Origin: Liolophura sinensis
Taxonomy: Eukaryota > Mollusca > Polyplacophora > Chitonida > Chitonidae
NCBI RefSeq assembly: GCF_032854445.1
Contig: NC_088300.1
Location: 48,231,682 to 48,295,681 of the forward strand
Direction of reading: 5' to 3'
Length of the DNA: 64,000 bases
This document shows positions 49,847-62,663 of the stretch, in pieces. A program made the translations under genes and the position numbers. The notes below the pieces were generated by a model. It ran no database searches. It saw only the letters and a program-made list of their open reading frames with translations, and was not told where the DNA came from. Position 1 is the stretch's first letter, and every line of letters begins with the position of its first letter.

Positions 49847-50243
49847 GGCCAATTTGGGTACCGCATCGGAGCCACCTTAGACCAGAACAGCCTGAGCCTC
49901 TTCCAGACGGACACGCGCAATGCCTTACCCTACAATGTCCCCATCGGAGTTCCACCCTCTAACTGCCTGCTTCCTGAGCACCAGAATGAACAGTTTGTTG
50001 AATATAACCATAATGCAAGCAACATGACTGATGTAGACTTGTCCACACAACATATGAACGGCCACATGGCTCGTGCAAACAATTTTGACAATCCTGTGGA
50101 CTTGACCAATGGTAAAATGGTCAAAGTGAATGGCTGTGGGAAAGCGGATGGCCAGTACGATACGGACAAGAGACTTCAGTCACATTACAGCCACAATGGT
50201 GTCTCATCCACAGTCACTGTTGGAATTCCAGACCAGTCTCATG
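49847..50243 (+). CDS. Coding exon of the unnamed plus-strand gene
   Basis: This 397-nt exon starts at TTTGCAG|GGC (phase 0) and ends at CATG|GTAAGA with a one-base overhang. It begins GQFGYRIGATLDQNSLSLFQ and continues with Asn-, Ser-, His- and Gly-rich sequence (PVDLTNGKMVKVNGCGKADG; SHYSHNGVSSTVTVGIPDQS). There are no membrane segments, signal peptide or domain that I recognise. The overhang G joins the AT at 62444 to make GAT, so the two exons share a frame across 12.2 kb. The low-complexity style fits a nuclear or scaffold protein, but that is inference. I considered the ETO/MTG (CBFA2T) corepressors because of the downstream SLTPP and Pro-rich stretch; the link is weak. Confidence 0.82.
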
Positions 50244-50386
50244 GTAAGATCAGAGTTGTTTGCTCAAAACCCAATAGTTCTGTGTGCAACTACATATACC
50301 TGACTTGGCCTTCACCTTGCATGTAAATTTCCATGGTAGTTTTGAAACTTTTGCCTAAAGTTTCGTAAAAATTTATTTTCTGTCTT

Positions 50387-50409
50387 ATCTACTGGAATTT
50401 CCAGTAGAT
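50387..50409. repeat. Short perfect palindrome near a splice donor
   Basis: atctactggaa, one T, then ttccagtagat: an 11-bp perfect inverted repeat about 145 bp inside the intron. Confidence 0.7.
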
Positions 50410-51086
50410 TTTCATGCCATACATGAATTTTAAGCTTTCAGAGACTGTCTTCAGATATATTTATATGTATGTAAAATAGTTTTTCAAACAGCATTGTATA
50501 GTTAAAAATAAGTGTTTGAGAATAGAGAAGGGCCTGTATTGTTTCACACTTCTTTTGTCAGATGTTGAATGCTTTGACCAGATTTCTGAGTTTGAGCATG
50601 GTGAGGCGACACCAATTTAATTTGGTGTTTCATAGGTTGAACAACACTAAAAAAAAAATCCAAAATAGAATAAAATAAAACTTATAATCCATGTTTATCC
50701 AATCTTGATATTTTTATGATTTTACTGATTTTAAAGTCTTTTTGATAATTGAGATATGTCTTCAGTTACTGGAACAGTCCACATTTCCCATAAATTAGAT
50801 GATTTTTAAGTTTTATTTTTGGTTTCATACCCTCCCCGACATTGAAAAAAGATTTATTCTGCCCATGAAACAACAAGTTATATCAGTGTGGCCTTCCCTT
50901 TTTAACCTACATGAAAGGCTCGGATGTCTTGCTTTCATTCAGGTTCTTTCCGCTACATATACATGTCGAGTTGAGAGCAGACTCCCATGAATGAGCCTGA
51001 GTCCTTAAGACATGTAGCTTTAGTTCAGGCTTACCAAGATGACTTCAGGCTACACTGATGTTACATGTACATGTGTATATTGGACA

Positions 51087-51352
51087 GGGGCCTCCGTGGG
51101 TCAGTTGGTTAGTGCGCTAGCACAGTGTAATGACCCAGGAGCCTCTCACCAATGCCGTCGCTGTGAGTTCAAGTCAAGCTCATGCTGGCTTCCTCTCCGG
51201 CTTTTATGTGGGAAGGTCTGCCAGCAACCTGTGTATGGTTGTGAATTTCCCACGGGCTCTGCCCGGTTTCCTCCCACCATAATGCTGGCCCCCGTCATAT
51301 AAATGAAACATTCTTGAGTACTGCGTAAAACTCCAATATAAATAAATAGATA
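51087..51352 (+). mobile_element. SINE-like element, full length; best plus-strand reference copy
   Basis: It runs from the tRNA-like head (ggggcctccgtgggtcagtt, then ggttagtgcgctagcacag, an A-box-type region) through the B box (gtgagttcaagtcaagctca) and the body (ggcttcctctccggctttta; ctctgcccggtttcctccca; ccataatgctggcc) to the tail (tgaaacattcttgagtactg) and a terminal (aaat)n run. The box order fits a Pol III-transcribed tRNA-derived SINE. I do not assign a published family name. ORFs on both strands over it are repeat translations. Confidence 0.92.
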
Positions 51353-52583
51353 CATTGGGCATGGTGATCAAAACAAAATGTTTTCTTGTAATTATGTGAT
51401 GGAGATGTGTTAAGGTACACGTACACATGTACATGTAATACACAGAAGTCTTTGTTTTCTGGAGCTTTAGCTTGGCTATTTTGGCAAAGACATGAAATGC
51501 ATGTATGGAATATGTAGCTGGTCTTATAAGCGCACTTCACACTCTTCTAATGGAGTGAACAGACGTGCAGTACCAGGTACCTAAATGTATTAAGGTTTTA
51601 ATGTTTCAAGCATGTGTAGATTGATAATTGTTGTTGTCAACAGTGGCATATCTTCATGTGTCAGATCTGTGATCTATTTTTGGGGGGTGGGGTGAGGGTG
51701 CACTAGACATTAGGATTGGTATATAACTGTGGTTTATGGATGAATGAACATGTACATTTGTGTGTACACCTATCTATAACCCACATGAAGGACATGTTGA
51801 AGTTGCTCTAACAATAGATTGCGTTAGCTTGTTCAGCATACCCCAAGCTGGCTCCTTATCAGAAGTTCTATCAGATTGTAAGATGTACCATGCTTAACAT
51901 CTGACAAGCCTCACAAAAACTGGTCCATAAAGAGGTACAAATGAGCTTTACTAAACTTGACACATTGACCATTTATCTTCGCTAGAGTAGTGTTAGCATT
52001 GTGAGATGCCTAAAGGGTATGTTCTAAAACATCATACAGTTGTGTCGGTGACCTCTTGTCACATGTAAAGACTGACTCGCTGTGAGCTATGAAACTGAAG
52101 ACATCGTTAACAGTGTATGGTTTATACTTTATGATAAGAGGGCCTCTGTAATGAACCAAGATCTTGTGTCAGGTGTAAAATATTCTGCTAGACTGCTTTA
52201 ATTTGAGGAGTACAATGGTATCTAGGTCAGCTGTTACACTCTAGCAGGCCAGTTACACCACTTGCCTCTCTGCCCAGTTTTACTGGCAGCAAAATTAACA
52301 TCACACTCAGCTGGCAACTGTAATCTGGTTCCAGTGACATACCTGGTGAAACTTAAGCCTACCTTTAGAACAGTGAACAGTTTCTCTTTCAGTGTCAAAT
52401 CTCCAATTATATAGCCTAGCCTGTAGTGTAAAATAAAATCTGTTTCATGGTGTAGTCCTGTAAATAAACTGGATTCAGTACTAATTTAATTTATTTACCA
52501 AAATGCAGTGTTAGTGTACATGTGTTGGGCCTTTGGTATATTTCATACCTTTGTACATCTAGTTCCTTTTATAGTTTGTCACC

Positions 52584-52650
52584 TTTGTATAAGTGAAATA
52601 TTTTTGAGTACAGTGCAAAACACTAATCAGAGAAATGAATAAATTTATAG
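52584..52650 (+). mobile_element. SINE-like element, tail fragment
   Basis: Plus-orientation remnant: acctttgtataagtgaaata, tttttgagtacagtgcaaaa, cactaatcag, then an (aaat)n-like end. Confidence 0.65.
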
Positions 52651-54402
52651 TTTGTCAAAATTCCACCATGAAAGTGAATGTTTCTAATTAAAACATGTCA
52701 GGAGGCACATGTTGTACATCTACATAAATTAAAGTTTATGCAGAATTTTGATGTATTTTGGTAAATATTTATACTCTGTGAATGTGGAATTTTCAAGTAT
52801 TTCTCTGCCATTGACTTGATTACATGTACTTGCTTTACTTGGGGTACATGTACATGTGTATAGATGTTTTATTAGAAACTGCTTGATGTTGAAAATTTCC
52901 TGCAGCAGATGTACAGATTATGTTCTGTGCAAGAGCCAGTGTTTGGCTATGGAATATAGAGTGATTGTACAAATGTATGCCATGTGCATGTTGGTGTTTA
53001 CTATGTGGTGGTCAGCAAGGCTTTGATATGGGCAAAGGTTAAACAGTTCAGCCAGATTCTTCCCTCTTTGATTGGCTGTGTTTGTGGTGACAGTTGAGGT
53101 CAGGTCTGTATACCTCTGCCCACACAATTGTACTCTAGATCTCAAGTCAGGCCAAATATTATCCCTTCAAATCCTGACTGAATAGACAGTCTGATAATGT
53201 ATGCAGGGCACAGTCATGGCTGTGTACAAAAACATATCCCCTAACTATAGTGACAATAGCTGTAAAAATACCCATTGACAACTCCCAGCCAATCCAGATG
53301 AAGGACCAATGCAACCTAGACAAACACATAAAAACCACCCTGTAAGGACAGAGAATTATGTGTGTGTGTGTGTATTAATTTATAGAGTGGAAACAATGGA
53401 GCTTACATGTACAAGTGTCAATGAAGAGCTCTAGCTACTGTGTAGGGTAACTTGTTTATTGTGTGCAGTCCACAAAGTGCAATGCTAGCTTGTAAAATGA
53501 TGATGAGAAATCTCTCTGACTGCGGGCAGTGTGAAAAAATCCTGAAGTGCACATTGCCCTGGTAGAAGCATTGTCTTGTACCAATGGTATATAGTGTGCA
53601 TGTACTTGAGCAGACAGCCCCAGTATCTGCAATCATATCCGAATCCCCACAGGGTCAGCAGGTAACCCAGTGGCTTAGTTGGCTCTGGTAAGCCTTGGCA
53701 AGTGTGCTGTGTCTACCGAGGTGTTAACACGAACTCTCACTGCCCTCTGTCACAATATCTTCCGCTGCAGCATCCCTCTTGTTCTCGCAGATTTACGGTA
53801 ATGAGGTTATCGTTGACTGTTTCACTCTGCATGGATTATGTCCCTTATTGATATCATACATGTACCTACGTATGGATGACACCATATTCTACAACAGAAA
53901 GGGCTTAGACTGATGCATCCAGCTGGAAACATTAAAACCTTAATACAAGGTCATATTTACATGTACATATAGGTACATGTATCATACCATGTCTTGGGGA
54001 AATACGTGCACAACAAAGAAATTGTCAAAACATTCACTGTGTATCTGTTTTGGATTTCATTTATTTTATCCCACACATCAGCAAAAGCACACAATGTCAG
54101 CTGGGGCCTGTACGTCGGTCAGTCTGGTTGTTTGCCTGTCTAGTCCTTTGTCTTGCTGTGGTTTCCATGCAGTAATTGAGCCAAATATTGTCTGATTTTG
54201 AACAGACTTGTTTTTGGATCTAGGATAAAGTTTGATAGATCAGGTGAATCCAATGAAAGTGTTGCTTATCTAACTATTTCCTTGATTCAGATTGGTTTTT
54301 GATTTTTGTGCAGGAACGGTGTTGTCCGATTTTGGTGAAATTTTGTGGCCCCTCACATCAAGTTCAAAAACTGGCTTGCTCTATGTACAAGTTTTACACT
54401 TT

Positions 54403-54594
54403 TTATTTTATTTATTTTTTTGATTGGTGTTTTATGCCGTACTCAAGAATATTTCACTTATACGACGGAAGCCAGCATTATGGTGCGTGGAAACCGGGCA
54501 GAGCCTGGGGGAAACCCACAACCATCCGTAGGTTGCTGACAGACGTTCCCACTTACGCACGAAGAGTAAGCCAGCATGAGCTGGGCTTCAACTC
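54403..54594 (-). mobile_element. SINE-like element, head truncated
   Basis: Minus-orientation copy: gattggtgttttatgccgta, ctcaagaatatttcacttat, gccagcattatggtgcgtgg, gcctgggggaaacccacaac, agccagcatgagctgggctt. It stops within the B-box region. Two ORFs of 130 and 64 codons over it are not genes. Confidence 0.87.
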
Positions 54595-55834
54595 TTTTGC
54601 ACATTTAGTGTGGCATATAAAATGTCTAAATTTGCTTTTTACTATGACAGATACATGTATAGTATACAGCTCAACTGGGAACAAGACATAGGGCTTAGCT
54701 GCTATAAAGTGATTTCCTGATCTTTGGTGGAAGCATTGGGCCATTACTCACATTTGAATTGACTTAACGACTTCTTTATTTTAAACTCCTCAAAACCTTT
54801 GACATGGTCTGAATGAACTCAAGGGAATCAGTTATGAGTAACAGGAAGCAGATTAGACAACAGTGATTCGAGTACATGAAAATGATAGTTCAATTGAATG
54901 ATTGCAAGCACCTGTTACCAATCCAAATTAAATTATTAACACGTGCATTTACACAAACCATCCATACTTGCGTCAGTTGATTTGAAAATGTGCAGCTGTA
55001 GAAATATCACTAACATAGAATGAAACTTGTTTGACTTTTACAAGAAAGAATAATTTTAAATATTGAAGCTTTACCACACGTGAATGTTCATGTTTTTAGA
55101 GCATTGGTTCTTTTATTACTTAAAGTAGTAAATTATTACAAAGTATGAAATTGTATCAGTCAAATACATTGCTTTCTTTTGAATTTCATCATGCTACTAT
55201 AGTGATTGTAGCCCTCTAAAAAAGATAAGAAAGGCAATGTGTGCCTTGTTTATCAAAGTACTATTTGATGCAGTAAGAGGCCGCAGAACATGTTTTTGTC
55301 ACTTCAAAGGTATTGCTCTATGCTTTTCTGCTTTGAGAGCCATTCTTGCAAAATTTGTAGTGTGTGTGTTTATGAAAAAGATTGTAAGCAAATCTTAAGA
55401 TGTTTTTGTGGTTTTAAGTAGTTGTGCTTGACATTTTTTTTAGAGGTTAATGTAATTCATGAACTTCTTGTTTAATGTGAAGAGCTTGTTTTCATTTTCT
55501 TGTAATGGGCAATTAGACTATGTCTGTACACCTCTTAGATTTTAAGAATGTGTTGATTATTTTCCTTGAAGACGCCCTTAGCTTAGTGCAATACTGTGCT
55601 AGGATGTCAATACATTCAGTTTCAGTAAAAGTTTTGGGCCCATGTTGAGTGAAGAGCCTACAATGCAGTGGTCAGTCTTGAAAAGCTGCCTCAATGCTAC
55701 AACAAGCACATTTACACATACCACGTACACCTACAAGTGTTTCTTCACTGTATTGTTGTCATGCATGATATGCCAAGTGCATGTAAAAACTACTTGGTAA
55801 GACTGGCCCCAGGTTTGCTTGAAGGCACATGTTC

Positions 55835-56020
55835 AAATCTTGTCAGATAGCCTGTTTATTGTTGAGGTTTCCTCTGTACCAGACTGGCTGTTCTCCAAAT
55901 CTTGTCAGGTAGCCTGTTCGTTGTTGAGATTTCCTTTGTACCAGGCAACTTTTCTCCAAATCTTGTCCGGTAGCCTGTTCATTGTTGAGTTTTCCTCTCT
56001 ACCAGGCTAGCTTTTCTCCA
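55835..56020. repeat. Tandem triplication of a 61-62-bp unit
   Basis: Units start at 55835, 55897 and 55958 with aaatcttgtc(a/c)g and share agcctgtt, attgttgag, tttcct and accag motifs. The units differ at several positions, so the triplication is not recent. An ORF at 55819-56010 reads through it because of the repeat. Confidence 0.9.
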
Positions 56021-59000
56021 AACTTTACATGACCATCTTCCTGACAAGGGAATCATTTTAAGTTTTACATTGTGCTCATTTTGGACAATTTTTTATTTTA
56101 TGGCATCACTTTTAAAGGTATGAACAAGAATGAATTGTGGAATATTTAGCAGCCCTATCTGATGTGAAACTTGCTTCAGTTGTGAAAGGTCTTTGTCCAG
56201 TGTTTCTAAAGATGTTCCTGTGTTTCTAAAGATATTAACATAAATTTACAAAGATCCAAGAATGAACAGATTTACCTGCACTTTATAAACTTTTTTTGAT
56301 CAAAGGTCTGGTATTATACAAAATTGTTATGCCCTTGCACATGGTACAAAGGTCACAAAAGTGCATTTGATGTTCAGAAGTCATCTTCATGCGTAAGTTG
56401 ATCGTGATTGGACTCTGGCTTCTCTTGATGTCATAGAACAAATTCTGTCAGTCTGTGTGATTTATCTAGTGGATCTACTGCTAGTTTTGTCATCCAGTTT
56501 TGTCTTCATCTTAAAAGTTTTTATTGCACACATTTTATCCTTACATCAGAAGTGCCTTATAAATCATTTTTGATCCCAAGTTGTTTTAGTGGTGTTGAGT
56601 TAAGTGATAAAATCTTTGATGAGCAATCATTTACTGAATGGCCTGATTTCAGGACTCACTCTTATGCGTTTAGCCATTGGAAGAAATCTACTTTGATGTA
56701 ATGAAGGAATAGAACATTTATGTTATGGCATGAAGTTCTCTGTAGCCTATCTATCATCAATACAGGCTTCATGCTTGCATACACAAGTTTGCATTTCTTT
56801 GTTAGCATGGTTTTTTCGCATACTTTGGTAGCATTAGAAAATGCATATAGTGCAAGGCGTACAGAGAAGGAAACGTCGGAGTGTGTAGCATGTTTATGGA
56901 ATCTGCTACTGTGATGTACAGTTGTCACTTTTTGCATGGTTTGATTCAACGTAAATAGCAGACAACTATTGGAAACAGAAAATTTCTATTTTTTTTAACA
57001 GGGAGTTTTGTTGATAGGATTGTTAGGGTCACAGTAGGTAAGCAAATTGACCTGGAGCTGACTGAATTCTCACCACTGTTTACTCTTGGTTAGAGTTTTT
57101 CCATCTGGACAGGCTCATCAAACGGTCTATGGAGGCTATTTGAGCTGAACTCCTGTATTAAGTGCTATTGTTAAGTCCAGTTAACAACTGTTTGAGGTCG
57201 ACTCAATTTTGTAAAATGACAGTTTAGCATTCAAATTGTAAATACGGGGGGAAACTTGGGCTGTATATTATACATGATTCTGACACTAGACCAGGAGAAA
57301 ACAAACCCTGTGTAAATGTCAAGAGGTACCTTCTCTCCAGTTAACCTTCATGTAATGTCAGTCACAATAACTTTGGCTAGCGACCTATTTTGCAAATTAC
57401 ACCAGATATCTCCCAGAAGGCCGACATTAGAGATAAATGGCCATCAGTACCTTAATCGTCACTGTCAAGTTATGTCATCGTGTCTGTGCTGGATATTCAG
57501 TCAAAAGCTTTGAATTGTGGCTTTCGTGAGAAAAAGTTACAGCTGCTAGTGTTGCATAAGCAGTTGTCTCAGTACTCACCATTTGCAGGCTTAAAAACGG
57601 GTGTAAAGTACGCATATTGCACATAGGGACCGACTGCTGCCAAGGAAAGGTGTGAGATTGTCTCTTCCTATAAATCAGAGATATTAAGTGTATCTTTATG
57701 CTCATTGTCTGATGGGTTTCTGCTGTACTACAGGTCATCATTCAGGACCTTTATAAAAATTTGTATTGGAAGTTTTCCTATAGTTTTACATACATGTACA
57801 TGCAAGTCAAGGAAAATGGAGATGAAGTCAAAATCTGAAGAATACAGTTTTAAGGGAAGAAAACATAATTGTGGCATTATTTGGGAACAGGGAATTTGAC
57901 GGCCATATTAGTTTGTACAGTATGTATATCAAATGGCCCTTGATACATCCCTGGTATTCCTGTCTAACCTGGACTCAAGAAGCCATTGTCTAAAAAGAAG
58001 CTTAATTGATAGCATCTATGTAACCACATAGCAAAGTATGTGATAGGCCTAAGTTGATTGTAACCTCCCATAGGACTATTTACATGGCATACTGCTTTGG
58101 TATAGTTATATGTGGAATCAAGTTAAAAATTGATTTACAGAAATGACACCTGAATTCATATCCAGTTTTCAAACACAATTTGATACATAGTTCTACACAG
58201 GGCATTCAGCGAGCTTAAGCAGTCTCAGTCCATTAGGAAATAAGTGCACACACAAACCTCTAACTGGTGTAGAGATGTATTTGTCAGACATAAGAGATGT
58301 TAGACCTATTATTGCTTTTATGTACTACCATGTGCTGAAGAGGCTGCCAGATCACAGTGGTCTGTCTTTCAGATGAGAATAAAGGTTATTCATATAATGA
58401 ATGTATGGGCCATACTAACAATGCCCCCACTTGATATATGTAGACTTATTTTTCTCCACATGTTCATGAACCAGTGTACTTTGATATCGTTGCTCTCTTA
58501 GTACATGCATGTCAGTATTAAGAGAGGATCTGTACGTATATGTTATCTTCTTCATGTGTGAACTTGATAATTCATTGTGATAAAAAATATGTCAGGTTAT
58601 GTGTGCAAAAATTAAATTCACTAAAGCCAAAACCATGATGACTGTTGTTCTATTGAGTTCTGTGTTTGAAAAAAAAAAATGTTAGAATTAATATATTCTT
58701 CCCCATTTCATTTTTACAGTTCATATGTGATTTCCAAGCACGTGAAGTATTTGTGTTGAGAATTCAGATAGAACTAATTTTTTAGTGATGTGATACTTTA
58801 TTGATTATTGATGTGATATTTAATTGTGCTTTACAGGTACAGGTTTTCTGAATGTTTTGTCTATTGGGAGAAGATAAGTGTGTCTTTAGCCTCCACATCC
58901 GAGAGTCTACAGAATACGTGTAGAGTTTCACCTGTTTCACACCCTCTGCCACTGTTAAAGTGGCAAAGTGCACAGCAGTCACGTGTCCTCTGGCTCCACA

Positions 59001-62000
59001 GTGACAATAATTTGTTCAGACAAAGTTTGTGTTTTTATGTCATTGGTTTTCTAAATTCATGAAATTCATCATTTTACAGTTGCATCTTTAAAGTTTGCAG
59101 TTCTTTACAGTGTATTTTGTTCGATGTACACATAGCATTTTTTGCCCACAAAGCATTTGACTTGTGCTCAGTTAAATTTTAATTTCCTATCTTTAATACA
59201 TGTACAAGTAGCACTTTCTTTGTTGCAAAGACTGTATATATTGCCCTCACAGAGATATGTTCACACCTGTTTAAGACATCATATCAGTATTTTTCAACTT
59301 AAAATTTTACAATCATTAAAATTTTTGCTGATATCTTCAGGCTTTGTTGATAGTTTTTTGTGTTGGTTTAGGTACTTCCACCCTTGCTGTCCATTGTAGA
59401 GGGACAAAATGTTGACTGGTGTGGCAGGGTGGGAGAATTGATTTGGCAGCTGCCTATGTTTGTCCTTCAGTGGCAGTGCTATGGGCAAACCTCATTATGA
59501 ATTAGTCATAGATGTTCAACCTCAATTGTACATGCTTTCTGGGAAGTTAACTATATCCCCTGTGTGGTTTTGTTTGCCCAAGAACATGCATGTGCAACTT
59601 TTGTTTTAGGTTATCAATTTCTGTCTGACTTGGCTATCCAGGTTACAAGGCCACTCTGCTGTATGTATGTCAGTGGCTGGTGTGTGGTTAGAGGGCCCTG
59701 CACTGAGGATTGGCCCAGCTTAGTGATAAGACCGTGGGAAAATCCTGGCAGGGTACAGGTGTAGAGTTCCAGAGATTATTGATAACTGTTGGTCTGAAGA
59801 CAGCCTGTATTACCAGGCAGAAAGTCCATGAGAAATCGAAAACCAGCCGTGATGTATTGATGGGCGAAATTACCTTCCCATTCAAACTAAGCAGCCTGAC
59901 CACTTGTTTGGGCAATTTTGGCCATCACTTCTTACTTAGCTCAATATTGAACTGATACTTCAACAATGATGTCCGTGCATCCTGCCGAGTTTATATACGA
60001 GCATTACTCACCTTTAGCACCTCTGATTGAAGGTAGAGTATCTCTGAGGAACAGAAGCAATCCATTTTCTTTTGTTTCTTCCATTTTCTTATTTTCCTGC
60101 TTTCTTTCTTTTGACATGTGTACATGAAATTTTTGTTCTATGACCACAGATTTGGTCGCATCAAGTTGAAGGCAGTATAGACTTTGACGGCCGTGGGTTA
60201 GATTTCTTGATATTGGATTTAGTTGGTTTCTCAATGGTTGAGTGTAGAAGTATCGGTTAAATGCACAAGACGTGATTTCTGATGAGGAGTGTACTGGTTC
60301 CCTTGAGAATTGTGGCGGGCTTTCTGTGGTGAAAACACCAGCCGGGCCCATAGATTGACAGAAGAGAGTGAATTAGGGAAGACTGTTCACATTGCTCATT
60401 GATTGGTTATTCTCGCACTCTCTCTCTCTTTCTCCCTGTCTCGCTCCCGTCTTCGGGGATGTTCTCATTGGCCTGGGAACCTGAAAACCTAGAGCACTGG
60501 TCACAGTGTTTTCACGACGTACATGTACATGTAGATTGAGCTTAAACTAGTGGCAGATGGACCGGGCATCCATGTACATGCATATAAGAGCGTGACAAGT
60601 GGCTGTGGTGTTTGGTGGAAGACTTATCATGGAGTTTTATCCGGGAAGGCTGATATCCTCGTTTCCATTGCATCAGAGCTCTTACACAGACTGGAAGCTC
60701 CGTACCACCTTCCCAGGTTGTATTTTAGTAGATTCGACTCTGTTGCTATCTCGCATATATTGGAGCGCATTGTGATGACTTTGTTGTCCAGGTCCAATAA
60801 GGTGATATTTTTGGGAGTCTGTTTTGATGTACCTGCATGTAAATCTGACTTCATTTCTCGTTATGAACATGGAAGTTTGTATAGGTCCTATTTCTGAGTG
60901 TAAGGTGTGAAGCTGTGTTAAGGAAAATGTTACAGGATACATGTATTGTGGTTGTTAATCTAACAATGTTACATGTTGTTGTCTACACACTATTGTCTGT
61001 CAGAATACATGTGTATGTGTATGCTTCCAGCGTCACTGGAACTTTCGTGCTTGAACTTTCATGTACATGTCAGCTTATATAAAGTTTTTTTAACCCACAC
61101 ATGGTAAAAATTATCCCTTTGAAGTGTATTATGGATTAAGGTCATGTTTACTAATGAGGAAACTTCTTTACTCATCTTTAACATGCTTAATTTTCATTCT
61201 TTCTAGGTACTTTTTGTCTTCGTGTGGTTTGATAAATATTTGGTTTGTTAAATTTCAATGTGGATTGAAGCACTACATGCTTTTTTTTCCCCTCTAGTTC
61301 ACAGATAGCATTATCACGGCGTGTAGGCATTGTTTAGCCTGTTTTAAAGTCTTTTGAATTCTGGTAAATATTTAAGTAGCTCGGGGCATAGAGCTGTTTT
61401 TTCCACCCTCTTAAGTGCATTTTGTGAAAATGGGTTAGAAGTTGTTGAAGTTTATTAAATTTTTTGACAAACCACCCCCGTCTTGAATCAGATTCCGGTT
61501 TGTTGGGGTATATACATAGTATACATACACGATGTATGAGTTAAGTTAAACTTAACCCTGTTATAAAGTATTAAAACATTTTACCCAAGCTGCTGTTTTA
61601 GGGGGAAAATCAGGTGGATTTGCAGATTATTTCAAAGTTTTAAATATATTGGATAATTCTTATGAGGCAATGGGTATTCCTGGGGTTGAAATGTTTGGTC
61701 ATTGAAACTCAGTTTTTACAGCTCAGAATAAAAATGATCCCTGGAGCCCAGGTCATCTCAAAGATGATATTGAATCCGGTAAATGTTAAGAGTTCCAGAT
61801 ACAGAAATGATTCTGTGTGCTATATTTTATCTACTTCCATGTCTTACAGTGTTTCTAAATTGAGTCGGATTACATTTTACACCTTAAGGTCATATGGGAT
61901 GATATTTAACATTTTGACCCCCTCTGTTGTCTAGTCTTGAACAGTTATCTTGTGGCTGTTTGTCAGGAGGTTAATTTCAGGTACTTTATGGCATCATAAT

Positions 62001-62299
62001 GTACGAGATCATATGTTGGTTTCGTGGTTTCGTCCATGCGGTATCCAGTTTCTTCCTGCAGTAAACGTGGAGTGAAATATTGTTAAGTACTTTGCAAAAT
62101 ACCAATGAAGAGCTCTCGCTGTTAACTGGCTATCTCGCTGTGAGTATCAGGCCCTGGACTTCCCATGTCACTTGTTCGTGCAGCTATTTCTCATTCCGCC
62201 TCTGCTGTAAGTCAAGGGATTTTTCAAATACCTAGCAAAGTGCACTAGTATATTGAATGAAAATAAACCTGAAGGATATACATGCACACGAAAATTGAA

Positions 62300-62348
62300 A
62301 AATTCTTGAGTAAGGCTTTCAGCACCAGTCAAATAAGTAAATAAATAG
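62300..62348 (+). mobile_element. SINE-like element, extreme 3' end
   Basis: Plus-orientation tail remnant: aaattcttgagtaaggcttt, cagcaccagtcaaataagta, aataaat. A more diverged tail-like piece lies at about 62060-62110 (agtgaaatattgttaagtac). The element sits about 95 bp upstream of a coding exon. Confidence 0.6.
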
Positions 62349-62443
62349 CTGTGACTGATATCACTTTACAGATAAAAAATAATAATAAAATGTGTTTTTT
62401 ATAAGCATTTATCATTAGTGATGTATATTTTTGTGTTTTACAG

Positions 62444-62663
62444 ATGCTGCTGCCCACTTGATGGCTGGCTCTCTCACTCCTCCTGACAAGGTGAATGGAG
62501 AGATGGGGCCCACTGCCACAACGAGCCCCTTGTCCATCAACACCATGGCAACCACGATACAAACCCCACCCAGTCCCATGCCAACTCCGTCCCCTCCGAT
62601 GATGAGACACACAGAAGTAGATCAAAGACCTGACATACGCCATCCCAATGGCTATGAAAGAAG
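62444..62663 (+). CDS. Coding exon of the unnamed plus-strand gene (Pro/Ser/Thr-rich)
   Basis: This 220-nt exon follows TTTTACAG at 62443 and ends at AAG|GTGAGG. With the overhang from 50243 it encodes DAAAHLMAGSLTPPDKVNGE, then a Thr/Ser stretch, a Pro-rich core (TPPSPMPTPSPPM), and MRHTEVDQRPDIRHPNGYER. The SLTPP and PPSPMPTPSPP segments carry several S/T-P sites, as expected of a proline-directed phosphorylation target, but no domain is visible. It ends in phase 2, matching the acceptor at 63649. Codon content is clearly richer in G and C than the surrounding intron, which supports coding. Not recognised; a corepressor of the ETO/MTG type is a weak possibility. Confidence 0.82.

Larger units (their letters stand above)
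50244..62443 (+). other. Intron 2 of the plus-strand gene (about 12.2 kb)
   Basis: This intron contains SINE-like copies (51087-51352, 52584-52650, 54403-54594, 62300-62348), a 61-bp triple repeat (55835-56020) and an 11-bp palindrome near the donor (50387-50409). ORFs of about 115 codons at 60004-60351 (minus) and 60550-60897 (plus) have no recognisable motif. The intervals 56021-60000 and 61000-62290 hold nothing I can name. Confidence 0.65.

Noticed and set aside
53641-53800. tRNA-like or SINE-head sequence (cccagtggcttagttggctc)
   Set aside because: Only a short A-box-like piece is present. No B box at the right distance and no match to the two families in the window.
60004-60351. 115-codon minus-strand ORF
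   Set aside because: No recognisable motif, with a lysine/glutamate tail from an A/G-rich strand. Probably chance.
60550-60897. 115-codon plus-strand ORF in the second intron
   Set aside because: No domain recognised, overlapped by two minus-strand ORFs. A spliced role cannot be excluded but is not supported.
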